Virus record (IMG/VR): IMGVR_UViG_3300036770_006232
Location: 1-30,057 of that record
Source of the DNA: a virus
Direction: 5' to 3' (one strand)
DNA length: 30,057 bases
Position 1 is the stretch's first letter; each line of letters begins with the position of its first letter. The notes under the pieces are model-generated. The model was given only the letters and a program-made list of their open reading frames with translations, made no database searches and was not told the origin of the DNA. A program made the translations under genes and the position numbers. This document shows positions 14,383-22,279 of the stretch, piece by piece.

Positions 14383-15131
14383 TGGCTGGAGTCACAATCG
14401 GTACTGCATCCTTCCCGACCCTAACGGCACAACCGTTTGGCTATGACGAGACGGATACCTCCAAGGGGTTTACCGCACGTCGTTGGGCCGTCCAGGGGCT
14501 GTTAAAACCTAGCGAATGGTTGGCGCTGACCGGTGCGTATGATACCTGGCGCAACACCAGGATCAACGACGAAGATACACTGGTGTCTGGCGTCGTCGGC
14601 ACAACGATTAATTTTAGTGGCAAGGGTGCCGGTGGTGTCACTTGGACTAATGTGCCGTGCTGGTTCACCGAGGCCCCCAGCGCTGAACAGTCTGGTGCGT
14701 ATTTACAGGTATCTGTTTCCTTAGTCGATGCCGCCCAGGCTTTACAGGTCTTACAAGAGGAACAAGAGCGCTCCCAGGAAGATGACGACAGACCAAACTT
14801 GGGGACGCTGACGATTGGCACGACTACTTTGACGCTGTTGAAACCCGCCGACACGTATGCTTCTGGTCCACAGGCTGAGTTGACGGCAACCGGTGTTCAC
14901 TACATCACTGGCGCACTGGTACCAGTGAAGATTCGCGACGTCGAAGGTACGACTAACTTGACAGGCTGGAATGCGTTGCGCTCTTGGTATGAAACCGAGG
15001 TGTCCAGTGTGCCAGCGACAAATGACTGGTTTCCAATTACGCCTCCAGTCGCGACGGCGGAAAATGTTATTGTTTCTGGCGTCAAAAGCGTACAATACAC
15101 TGTGACGCTGCAGTTGGCGCAGATCATCTAG
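14382..15131 (+). CDS. Probable distal tail (Dit-like) protein
   Basis: A 249-aa protein whose ATG overlaps the tape measure stop (TAATG). It is mainly beta with two similar halves: GVTIGTASFPTLTAQPFGY near the N-terminus and LGTLTIGTTTLTLLKPADTY near 140-160, each followed by a Trp-containing stretch (PSEWLALTGAYDTWRN; LTGWNALRSWYETEV). This may be an internal duplication. A charged linker (EEQERSQEDDDRPN) joins the halves. The size and position directly after the tape measure suit the distal tail protein that caps the tube and holds the hub. No diagnostic motif is visible. Confidence 0.6.
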   Translation: MAGVTIGTASFPTLTAQPFGYDETDTSKGFTARRWAVQGLLKPSEWLALTGAYDTWRNTRINDEDTLVSGVVGTTINFSGKGAGGVTWTNVPCWFTEAPSAEQSGAYLQVSVSLVDAAQALQVLQEEQERSQEDDDRPNLGTLTIGTTTLTLLKPADTYASGPQAELTATGVHYITGALVPVKIRDVEGTTNLTGWNALRSWYETEVSSVPATNDWFPITPPVATAENVIVSGVKSVQYTVTLQLAQII

Positions 15132-17069
15132 ATGGCAATCGATATCCGGGCAAATGTAACTTGCAGCCTGGGGACTCTAATTAGTGCCTCGATTAGTGAC
15201 GACTATGTTCAAGGTAATGGCCTGATAAAGACCCAGGGCTCTTGCGAAATAAAAGGGCTAATTGGTCCACCTCAAGGAAGTGTTGTTACATTTAGCTATA
15301 CCAAGTCGGGCATCACCCGCGCCATCCCCCGCAAGCTAAGAGTCCTCTCCAGCTTCGCAGACCCGTACCGCCGCACCACCAAAGTCGAACTCGGCTGCAA
15401 ACTGACCTACCTCCAAGACCTCAAGGACCCAATCAAGTGGAACGCCCTTGACGACCCTGAAAACGAGGACATCAACGAAGCCGAATCCCGGATCGTCACC
15501 TTCCCGATCTACGCAGCGTCAATCATGAACCGCTGCCTCTTCGCCCTAGGCCTCACAGCGAGTGTCAACCCACTTACAAACCGCTTCAGCATCCCCGAAT
15601 TCGACTTCGGCAGTGGTTACGTCCAGACCCTCAGTGACCTCCTCGTCTCCGAGTCGTTCTGCGGCTACCTCGACTACACCGAAAAGCTCCAGATATTCAG
15701 TTTGGCTGCTCCGTCTGCGCCAGGTCCAGCCTTCGGTGAAGGCAATATTATTGACATCGGCCCTATCGGCGTTGGCGACCTAGCCGGTGATGCCGTCACC
15801 GTCAGCTACAGCACCCTCAAGCTGCGCATCCCCGACGACACTGAGGTTGCCGAGAAACCAGGCGACGACCCCGAAGAACAACCAACCCCCACCGTCCCTG
15901 GCACTGGCACCGGCTGGGGCACCGACACCGCTACCACCTCATCTCGCAGCACAATAGGCATCGCATACACTGACCCAGGAGGCAATAGCAAATTTGCTTC
16001 GTACACTATCAGCGCAAATAGCACCGAACAAACATCATACACAAAAAAGATATTTAAAGGCGGAAACAAATACGTCGTAACGCAGCGCCAAATAAACGAG
16101 GAGAGAAGTCTTGTGGAAGTTATGGGAAGTGCCGCTTCTGCGTATCTGTCAGCAGGAAGTAGTTTCGGTAATTCACAAATCTCATCTACAACAATAGAGT
16201 CATTCCAATACGACTTATATGGCAACGAGGTATTCAGAGAGTTGGTAAAAAGAGGAGATGCAGCTTTCCTCGCGGGCTCGGCTTCAATTCCTTGGACATT
16301 CCCGAACGAAGACGGTACAACATTCTTCGTCGAGATTCCAGGCGGCACAGTAACCCTAGAGCGAGTCACTGTAAACACATACATCAACGGAAACTACCGC
16401 AAGATTGTCACGCGACGCTACGGTCCATGGATTTACAGTGCGGCAGGCCAACAGGCCATCGCCGAAAGCCGTGACGCAATATCTACGCCAGAGAGTGCAA
16501 TAGACATCCTCAACGGTATCTATGCGGGCACAGTGCTTTTAGATGTCACCATCAACACACTCCGCTCTGCCCCCGGAGCAGGCAGCCAAGAGGCCCCGCC
16601 ACCCGAGGACATCAACGACGAAGGCTTGGCCGACCCCGATACTTCTGACCCCGACAACGGCTTCCGCACCGAAAGTGTCAGCGAGATCGAGCTGGCCACC
16701 GGCAGCCCTACAGCCACCCGCCGCATTGAGCTATCAATGCCCTACGCCCCCGACGACAGCTTTTACCGCTCAATCAAGAGCCTCGATCCGCTCACGTATT
16801 CGTATCGCTCCTCTAGCAGCAACGCCCCCGCCAAGGCCAAGCTATTTGGCATCACGCAGAACCGTCTGCTGTTCGGCAACCGCAACGGCATGAACATCCA
16901 AACGGTGCCAGAAAACCTCCCCAACGATCCTTTCGGCGCTTTCTACCTCACCGCCAACGGCGTCGTCACACAGTACCGCACCAACGGCACCTCCTGGACA
17001 ATGGACAGCAACGGCGTCGTGGCCTCCACTGACGCCCTCTACTGGGGCGTGGCGGGTACGAATCCATGA
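15132..17069 (+). CDS. Probable tail hub / tail-associated (Tal-like) protein
   Basis: A 645-aa protein that starts immediately after the preceding stop. Residues about 1-240 are beta-rich and hub-like: VTCSLGTLISASISDDYVQ, a PYRRTTKVELGCKLTYLQD segment near 76-94, and FGSGYVQTLSDLLVSESFCG near 157-176. An acidic Pro/Thr-rich linker (EEQPTPTVPGTG) follows near 245-260, then a Ser/Thr-rich middle and a C-terminal beta part (RRIELSMPYAPDDSFYRS). Position after the Dit-like gene suits the trimeric hub that plugs the tube. Codon use changes sharply: nearly all C-ending at 15310-15660, A/T-ending at 15950-16260, then C-ending again. The middle domain may have been exchanged. The end overlaps the next gene by 4 bp (ATGA). 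Confidence 0.65.
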   Translation: MAIDIRANVTCSLGTLISASISDDYVQGNGLIKTQGSCEIKGLIGPPQGSVVTFSYTKSGITRAIPRKLRVLSSFADPYRRTTKVELGCKLTYLQDLKDPIKWNALDDPENEDINEAESRIVTFPIYAASIMNRCLFALGLTASVNPLTNRFSIPEFDFGSGYVQTLSDLLVSESFCGYLDYTEKLQIFSLAAPSAPGPAFGEGNIIDIGPIGVGDLAGDAVTVSYSTLKLRIPDDTEVAEKPGDDPEEQPTPTVPGTGTGWGTDTATTSSRSTIGIAYTDPGGNSKFASYTISANSTEQTSYTKKIFKGGNKYVVTQRQINEERSLVEVMGSAASAYLSAGSSFGNSQISSTTIESFQYDLYGNEVFRELVKRGDAAFLAGSASIPWTFPNEDGTTFFVEIPGGTVTLERVTVNTYINGNYRKIVTRRYGPWIYSAAGQQAIAESRDAISTPESAIDILNGIYAGTVLLDVTINTLRSAPGAGSQEAPPPEDINDEGLADPDTSDPDNGFRTESVSEIELATGSPTATRRIELSMPYAPDDSFYRSIKSLDPLTYSYRSSSSNAPAKAKLFGITQNRLLFGNRNGMNIQTVPENLPNDPFGAFYLTANGVVTQYRTNGTSWTMDSNGVVASTDALYWGVAGTNP

Positions 17070-18700
17070 CAACCCTGACCGCACCACTGGCAACAATCAC
17101 GCTCCAGGCACTGCTGCCTGACGTGGTGCGTAGCTGCGTTGTCCAACAACCAGCGCCTCCTCCGAATCCAGGCGAAACGCCACCGCCTCCGATTGATGGC
17201 CCTGGCATCTACACGCCGGTTCCTCCAGGCATCACTCTGCCTAGCCTGCCTCCAGTCACAATCATTGACACGAGTCCCGATCAAATGATCGGGTGCATCA
17301 TCAGCACCGGCACCAACCCGCAAGGCCGCCTCAATGCATTGTTCCCAGCGGCCATTGACGGCGACGGAGTTATCGAACGCAACACGAACGATATATGGGT
17401 CTACGACGGTGCGCTCTGGGAAAACGTAGGACCAAACCCCGGTCCGACCATCGTCAACCCACCTATCATCCCCCCGTGGAACGAGATCGTCATCACCGAT
17501 GCCATCACCCGCACCAAGCTCAACATCACCTCCCTTGACTACGCCCTGACGATCCTGACCGAGCCTGATCCGGTCATCACGCAGACCGCTCTGCTGGCTC
17601 GCAACGTCACGGCCTACGTCGCCGTCCCCTCCACCGACTTCACCTTCACCGTCCACACCCCGACAGTAGTCAGCGGTGTAGCCGTTTCGGTCCCTGCCTT
17701 TAATGCCGTTTTGTCCACGGCAGAACCTACGGTAATGCAAGCGAATGTTATACATGTCCCGCCCGTAGGTATAGAAACGGCAACCTTCAACCCAGATTAT
17801 GTGGGCCGACCGGCTACGTTCATACCTACACCAACATCTGATACTACAACCACTTCGCATACTCCCGCCATTTCCAGCGGTGCGTCTATAAGCGCAAACG
17901 TGTTTAATGTATCACTGTCCGGCTTGGTTGCCACTATTTACGATCCTGATGCAGCTAAGTACATACGCTTAGTCGAAGCGGAGGACGCACAGAGTCTTGA
18001 GCACGGGGTTAGAGAGGCGATCAACACCTTTGTTGTTGGCTGCAAGAGTGATGGCATCTGGAGCGCCATCAAGGCTTCTTGTATCCTGGCCGGTGCCCGC
18101 ACATTGGATGGCGCATTAATACCTTTAGTCGGCACTGCGCCAACAAACGTCAACTTTGTAAGTGGAGACTACAACCGAGAAACGGGACTAAAAGGAAATG
18201 CCAGCACAAAGTATCTGGACGCCAACCGCAGCGACAACAGCGATCCACAAAACAGTTATCACGCATCTGTGTACGTCACCACCGCAGCCTCTGCCGGAGA
18301 TCAGCATTACATTGGCGCAGTTGGTACGGGCGGCAGCGTCTACAGTGTTATCCAAAGGAGAACAGCGGGCACATTGCTAGCCGTGTCTCGTTCAGCACTG
18401 GCAGATCTGTTCACATTTGGATCCAGCTCCACAACTGGTTTCATCGGCACGACAAGATCCGGCTCAACAGCTTACTCATATCGCGCCGCCGGTACTACCG
18501 CAACAAAAACATCCGCAACCTCTGCCGCGCCAGTGGGCATCAATACATACGTCTTCGCCCGCAATCTTCAAGGCACTGGTGCCAATGCATATGGAGACGG
18601 TCGCATCTCCTTCTACAGCGTAGGTGAATCCGTAAATCTCGCACTTCTTGATGCTCGCGTCACGCAGCTCATGGCTGATATAGCTGCGGCTATACCCTGA
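17066..18700 (+). CDS. Probable receptor-binding tail protein
   Basis: A 544-aa protein translated from the ATGA overlap. Domains in order: an N-terminal strand region; a Pro-rich linker near 28-70 (PAPPPNPGETPPPPIDGPG); a bead-like module near 75-122 (LNALFPAAIDGDGVIERN, DIWVYDGALWENVG) related to the three beads of the collagen-like fibre; and a beta region with two related units (HTPTVVSGVAVSVPAFNAV and SHTPAISSGASISANVFNV). The C-terminal domain from about 310 (DGIWSAIKASCILAGARTL, VSGDYNRETGLKGNASTKY) resembles lectin-like tip domains I remember from phage fibres. It probably contacts the host surface. Codon use shifts from C-ending to mixed near 17700, at the boundary between the beta units. 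Confidence 0.68.
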   Translation: MTTLTAPLATITLQALLPDVVRSCVVQQPAPPPNPGETPPPPIDGPGIYTPVPPGITLPSLPPVTIIDTSPDQMIGCIISTGTNPQGRLNALFPAAIDGDGVIERNTNDIWVYDGALWENVGPNPGPTIVNPPIIPPWNEIVITDAITRTKLNITSLDYALTILTEPDPVITQTALLARNVTAYVAVPSTDFTFTVHTPTVVSGVAVSVPAFNAVLSTAEPTVMQANVIHVPPVGIETATFNPDYVGRPATFIPTPTSDTTTTSHTPAISSGASISANVFNVSLSGLVATIYDPDAAKYIRLVEAEDAQSLEHGVREAINTFVVGCKSDGIWSAIKASCILAGARTLDGALIPLVGTAPTNVNFVSGDYNRETGLKGNASTKYLDANRSDNSDPQNSYHASVYVTTAASAGDQHYIGAVGTGGSVYSVIQRRTAGTLLAVSRSALADLFTFGSSSTTGFIGTTRSGSTAYSYRAAGTTATKTSATSAAPVGINTYVFARNLQGTGANAYGDGRISFYSVGESVNLALLDARVTQLMADIAAAIP

Positions 18701-18736
18701 CAGTCGGCAAACTAGGTTCAAGCCTGCTAGTGCCCC

Positions 18737-19168
18737 GTGGCCGTCACGATCAGCCTCTACAACCACACCGCCAAGCGGTTTGCCGAGGGTTCCAACGCAG
18801 CGAGCGACACCTACAAGGTCAAGCTGCTGACCGCTGCCACCTTTGACGCCACCCACACCACCCTGACCGCCACGGGTGGAACGGAAGCCACCACCGGCAC
18901 CGGCTACACCGCAGGCGGCGCCACCCTCGCCAACGTGGCCGTCACCACCGTCACCACCAACGACGCCAAGTTCGACGCCGACGACGTGACCTGGACCGCC
19001 AGCGGCGGCTCCATCACCGCTAGCTACGCCATCCTCTACAACGACACCGACACCGACGATCCGCCGGTTGCCTTCATCGACTTCGGCGGCTCCGAGTCTG
19101 CAGGCAGCGGCACCGACTTCCTCATCGTCTGGAACGCCTCTGGCATCTTCACCTGGACGGTCGCCTAA
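18737..19168 (+). CDS. Small fibre-associated structural protein (paralogue 1)
   Basis: A 143-aa protein starting at GTG (MAVTISLYNHTAKRFAEGS). It belongs to a group of small phage structural proteins I recognise by pattern: YKVKLLTAATFDATHTTL, a GTGYTAGGATLANVAVT segment near residues 54-70, then DDVTWTASGGSITASYAIL near 82-101 and a final strand SGIFTWTV. The function in this group is not established; they lie next to tail fibre genes. Codons are almost entirely C-ending. Its stop overlaps the start of the next gene, which has a similar layout. Confidence 0.65.
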   Translation: MAVTISLYNHTAKRFAEGSNAASDTYKVKLLTAATFDATHTTLTATGGTEATTGTGYTAGGATLANVAVTTVTTNDAKFDADDVTWTASGGSITASYAILYNDTDTDDPPVAFIDFGGSESAGSGTDFLIVWNASGIFTWTVA

Positions 19169-19572
19169 TGGCCATCACCACCACAATCAGCACCAAGGAG
19201 CTGCAGCGCCAAGCGGCGCTCGCCTTTGAAGGCGAAACCCTCAAGGTCATGCTCTGTCAGATCGGCACCACCAACTACACGGCAGAGACAACCGTGGCCA
19301 ACTGGCAAAGCGTGGAGGTCAGCGGCAACGGCTACGTCCGCTACTCCGAGGTCATCGGCACCGGCACCTACAGCGCCACCACCGGCACCTACAACCTGCC
19401 CGTCATTGACGCCGCCTTCACCGCCACCGGCATCGGCTACACCTACGACCGCGTGGTGCTCTACATCGACGGTGCCACCTACCCTCACAGCGTCTTGGTT
19501 GAGAATCCCAACATCATCCTGCTCGCGGGCCAAACGCAGACGTACAGACTGACCTTGAGGCAGGACGACTAA
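19168..19572 (+). CDS. Small fibre-associated structural protein (paralogue 2)
   Basis: A 134-aa protein from the TAATG overlap (MAITTTISTKELQRQAALA). Like the gene before it, it has a KVML strand, a Gly-Tyr turn (VSGNGYVRYSEVIG near residues 50-64), a YTYDRVVLYIDG strand near 90-102 where the neighbour has ASYAILYND, and a final strand QTYRLTL. The shared order of elements suggests an old duplication or at least the same fold. It probably sits on the tail tip or fibre. Codon use is strongly C-ending, as in its neighbour. Confidence 0.62.
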   Translation: MAITTTISTKELQRQAALAFEGETLKVMLCQIGTTNYTAETTVANWQSVEVSGNGYVRYSEVIGTGTYSATTGTYNLPVIDAAFTATGIGYTYDRVVLYIDGATYPHSVLVENPNIILLAGQTQTYRLTLRQDD

Positions 19573-19575
19573 GGG

Positions 19576-20649
19576 ATGACCACCCGCATTACGGTCACCA
19601 CAGGCGACGGCGGGCTAGTTGAGCGCAACGCCCAGCAGCAAGCCGCCAACCGCCAAGGCGCCGTGGTGCGCAATAACGCCACCAAGGCCACCGCTGCCGG
19701 CACCGAACGCCGCCGCATAGACCGCATCGCCGCAGGCCGCAACCCCGAAACCGGCGAACCCCTCATCCCGCCGCCTTCGACCACCACGCTGGCTCGTCTG
19801 GGCTCAGCCTCCACCCCCGGCATCCCCCGCCTCAACCAACAAATCGGCGCCAGTCGTTTTGGTTTTTCTCCGTTGTTTATATTTGCCCCCACAACCGGCC
19901 CTTCAATTTCGGACGGCGTAATATCATGGCCTATAAAAACTTTTAAGATTGACAGACCTGTAACTTTTGTGCAAAGCTCTGGAACCCCCGAAGATTTGAA
20001 GCATACTTCACTAGGCTTTACAGCAAATAGAGCCCTAGGTGAATCACGATTAACAGAAAGCATCGGGTCAGAAGCCTCACCAGCCGGTGGGGCAGGGGGC
20101 TCAATAGGCTGTTCCTATACCTTTAATAAAGCACCTGCAAAAAAAGTCAAAAAAATTGAAATAACAGCGGAAGTTAGAAGCTGTGAAAGAGTGCCAAATA
20201 GAAACACAATAACTAATGACTATGAAGTTGGCGCTTCTTCGTCTTTATTGTTTAATGGATTGCTTTTTGCCTTTCAAAGTTTCGATAGTGCTGCGCTCGG
20301 ACAACCTCCGGAACAACGTTTAGCTTTTAGCATACCGTCTTTATCTTATTCTGTAATTATAGGTGACGTCATAACGTCATCGTTTACGCCGGTTAAGATT
20401 ACAATCGACAACATCTCCAGTATTGCTATACAAGTCGGAGATGGAGGTTATCAGTTTAATCTGTTAGGACAATCTGTACAAGACTACGTTGCAAACATAC
20501 TTGTATCATCGACTCACGAGGTAGCAGCTAGCGCCGGTACGGCTGTGTTCATGTCATTTAACGTCCCTAGGGTTCCCCTGCCAAGTACTGAGCCCGGTGT
20601 TCGCAATCTGCGGGTAAAAACTTATTTATGGCCGACCCCAAAGCCCTGA
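19576..20649 (+). CDS. Unidentified tail-region protein, mosaic in codon use
   Basis: A 357-aa protein, three bases after the previous stop, with AAGG just before the ATG. Residues 1-95 are hydrophilic, helical and Arg/Ala/Gln-rich (LVERNAQQQAANRQGAVVR, ERRRIDRIAAGRNPETG), encoded with C-ending codons like the two genes upstream. From about residue 96 (FGFSPLFIFAPTTGPSISD) to the end it is beta-rich with A/T-ending codons (VKKIEITAEVRSCERV, SLSYSVIIGDVITSSFTPV). The change occurs within a few codons near 19855, so the C-terminal domain looks acquired. No family recognised; a conserved anchor with an exchanged surface domain is a reasonable reading. Confidence 0.6.
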   Translation: MTTRITVTTGDGGLVERNAQQQAANRQGAVVRNNATKATAAGTERRRIDRIAAGRNPETGEPLIPPPSTTTLARLGSASTPGIPRLNQQIGASRFGFSPLFIFAPTTGPSISDGVISWPIKTFKIDRPVTFVQSSGTPEDLKHTSLGFTANRALGESRLTESIGSEASPAGGAGGSIGCSYTFNKAPAKKVKKIEITAEVRSCERVPNRNTITNDYEVGASSSLLFNGLLFAFQSFDSAALGQPPEQRLAFSIPSLSYSVIIGDVITSSFTPVKITIDNISSIAIQVGDGGYQFNLLGQSVQDYVANILVSSTHEVAASAGTAVFMSFNVPRVPLPSTEPGVRNLRVKTYLWPTPKP

Positions 20650-20744
20650 TCCAAAAAGCCCAAGCCCAAACGCAAGCTAACCGCTATGCGTTCCTGTTGA
20701 AGCAACTCAATAATAAATTAGCAGAAAAGGTCCGCAAGTCGTAG
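20628..20744 (+). CDS. Small hypothetical protein (38 aa)
   Basis: This ATG lies inside the end of the preceding gene, in another frame, and reads MADPKALIQKAQAQTQANRY then a helical, basic FLLKQLNNKLAEKVRKS. It is predicted to be one amphipathic helix. No Shine-Dalgarno is clear, but translation could be coupled to the gene it overlaps. It fills most of the gap before the scaffold gene. A CGTAG...CTACG inverted repeat follows its stop. Function unknown. Confidence 0.45.
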   Translation: MADPKALIQKAQAQTQANRYAFLLKQLNNKLAEKVRKS

Positions 20745-20769
20745 CCATTGGCATCCTACGGGGTACTCA

Positions 20770-21552
20770 ATGGGCGTGATGCCCACTAATTCAATGGCTG
20801 AAAATCAAGCAGTGGCTGCCGAGATGGATGCCGCCGCAACCGTCGCATCACAACAAGTCGAGACCTCTAGTGGTGCAGACACCGATATCAATGGCGACCT
20901 GATTCCCAAGTCTGAGGTGGACAACCTGCTCAAGGCCCTGAAGGCTGAACGGGAGTCGCGCAAGGCATACGAGAAAGAACTGCGGGAGAAGTCTGCGCAA
21001 CTGGAGAAGTTCGCTGAGATCAATCCGAACGAGTATCGCCGCCTGCAAGAGGAGGCCGCAATTGCTGAGCGGGAACGCCTGCAGGCCGAAGAGCGCACGG
21101 CGTTGCTGGAATCAAAGTACGGAGCGCAAGCCGCTGAGGCCAACAAGAAAGCAGAAGCTTACCAGAACGAGTTGCTTGAGTTCCGTAAGCGTTATGCCTT
21201 GGAAAAGGTATTCTTCGCTGCGGGCGGTCGGACTGATTCCGCCGACGGCGTATCCTTCTTTGATATGCTAGCGGATCGGCTCGGTAGTAGCTTCAAGCTT
21301 GAGCCCAATGGATCGGTGACTGTCGTTGATTCCAACGGTGATCCGATTCTGGATTCCGATACCGGCAAACGGGTGTCCCCCGAGGATTACCTGAGCCGCT
21401 TTAAGACTCACCCGATCTACGGGACCTTCTTCCGTGGTGCCAAGGGGTCTGGAGCTGGCCTGGGGTATGGCGGCACGGATGCCACTGGCATGACAACTGA
21501 AGACCTGGGGAGCTTGAGTCCTGACGAGTTGTTCGAGAAAGCGTTTGGTTGA
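20770..21552 (+). CDS. Capsid scaffolding protein
   Basis: A 260-aa protein. The ATG at 20770 is preceded by GGGG at a good distance; ATGs at 20779 and 20794 are alternatives. The N-terminus is acidic and disordered (MDAAATVASQQVETSSGAD). Residues about 55-145 form a long charged coiled coil (LLKALKAERESRKAYEKEL, EEAAIAERERLQAEERTAL), continuing into KKAEAYQNELLEFRKRYALE. A smaller C-terminal domain (FKLEPNGSVTVVDSNGDPI, YLSRFKTHPIYGTFFRG) ends in a short acidic helix (LSPDELFEKAFG). This layout and the adjacent capsid gene support a scaffold that shapes the procapsid and is then lost. A terminator and an HNH gene separate it from the capsid gene. Confidence 0.82.
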   Translation: MGVMPTNSMAENQAVAAEMDAAATVASQQVETSSGADTDINGDLIPKSEVDNLLKALKAERESRKAYEKELREKSAQLEKFAEINPNEYRRLQEEAAIAERERLQAEERTALLESKYGAQAAEANKKAEAYQNELLEFRKRYALEKVFFAAGGRTDSADGVSFFDMLADRLGSSFKLEPNGSVTVVDSNGDPILDSDTGKRVSPEDYLSRFKTHPIYGTFFRGAKGSGAGLGYGGTDATGMTTEDLGSLSPDELFEKAFG

Positions 21553-21572
21553 GACTTTGGTCTGATAGAATG

Positions 21573-21596
21573 GGCGGACATTGTTCCGCCTTTTTT
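21573..21596 (+). terminator. Intrinsic terminator after the scaffold gene
   Basis: GGCGGA (21573-21578) pairs with TCCGCC (21585-21590) over a six-base loop, followed by six T residues. It ends only seven bases before the HNH start codon, so the HNH gene seems to have been placed directly behind an existing terminator. Confidence 0.88.
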
Positions 21597-21602
21597 ATTG
21601 CA

Positions 21603-22127
21603 ATGAAATATCCCGACGATTTTCAAGCAATGATTCTCGAAGAGGTGGAGCGGGGCCTGTCCTACCGGGAGATCAGGGAAAAGCATGGAGTGGCAGCAAG
21701 CACTATTAGGCGCTGGCGTTACCCTGAGTACCATGCCCAATCCCTTGAGATGCATAAAGCATGGAAGAAAAATAACCCGGAAAAAATGACAGCATCGCAG
21801 CGCAACTGGCGCAAAAATCAACCAGAAAAAGCAAAGGCCAAGGACAGGCGCCATTATCATCGCAGTTACGAGAAATATCCGCATCGTTTTCACGAGAGAT
21901 CGGCAAAGTATCGAGCGATAAAACGCAAGAATCATTGCCCCATGTGCGAAATCGAGAAGATGATGTGCCGCAACTATTACGCCATAGCTCGTGAGCTAAC
22001 AGAGCAGACCGGTATTAAGCACGAAGTTGATCATATTTGGCCGATCTCCAAGGGCGGTCCTCATCTTCCTTGGAATCTGCAAGTGCTGACGCAGGAAGAA
22101 AATCGCAAGAAACACGACAAGACCTAA
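21603..22127 (+). CDS. HNH endonuclease between scaffold and capsid genes
   Basis: A 174-aa nuclease from the ATG at 21603; the frame is open further upstream but would run through the terminator. No ribosome binding site is visible. The N-terminus has a helix-turn-helix-like part (AMILEEVERGLSYREIREK, GVAASTIRRWRYPEYH), then a basic linker with repeated N-P-E-K motifs (NNPEKMTAS, KNQPEKAKAK). The nuclease part has CPMC near residue 118 and the HNH-type KHEVDHIWPISKGGPHLPWN followed by LQVLTQEENRKKH. VDH, the asparagine of PWNLQ and the final N..KH are the expected catalytic and metal positions. The layout suggests a homing-type nuclease inserted in the capsid module. Confidence 0.85.
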   Translation: MKYPDDFQAMILEEVERGLSYREIREKHGVAASTIRRWRYPEYHAQSLEMHKAWKKNNPEKMTASQRNWRKNQPEKAKAKDRRHYHRSYEKYPHRFHERSAKYRAIKRKNHCPMCEIEKMMCRNYYAIARELTEQTGIKHEVDHIWPISKGGPHLPWNLQVLTQEENRKKHDKT

Positions 22128-22279
22128 GGTATACCTAGAAAATCGGAACACTAGGCGTAAGAGATACCCTAGGACCGTAGTCGAGATGACAAAGGCTGCA
22201 GGGTGTCGAGTTAAGGCGTGCGTGAGGCATGCGTTAACAAATCACCCATCTTTCTTTGTCTTTCCTTAGGGTAATTATC
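22128..22279 (+). promoter_or_regulatory. Structured leader of the capsid gene
   Basis: A 152-bp gap before the capsid start. It holds two CCTAG/CTAGG inverted pairs (22136-22171), the motif GGAACACTAG (22145-22154) that recurs before 23297, and a long hairpin at 22210-22238. After the upstream terminator, the promoter for the capsid gene probably lies here or within the HNH gene; I cannot assign -35/-10 boxes. Confidence 0.4.
22210..22238 (+). promoter_or_regulatory. Leader hairpin before the major capsid gene
   Basis: GTTAAGGCGTGC pairs with GCATGCGTTAAC around a five-base loop, 12 positions with one mismatch and one G-T pair. It sits 42 bases before the start codon and has no T-run, so mRNA stabilisation or processing fits better than termination. 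Confidence 0.5.

Noticed and set aside
21545-21571. Extended -10 box (TGATAGAAT) as promoter for the HNH or capsid gene
   Set aside because: No acceptable -35 at proper spacing, and a transcript from here would meet the terminator at once.
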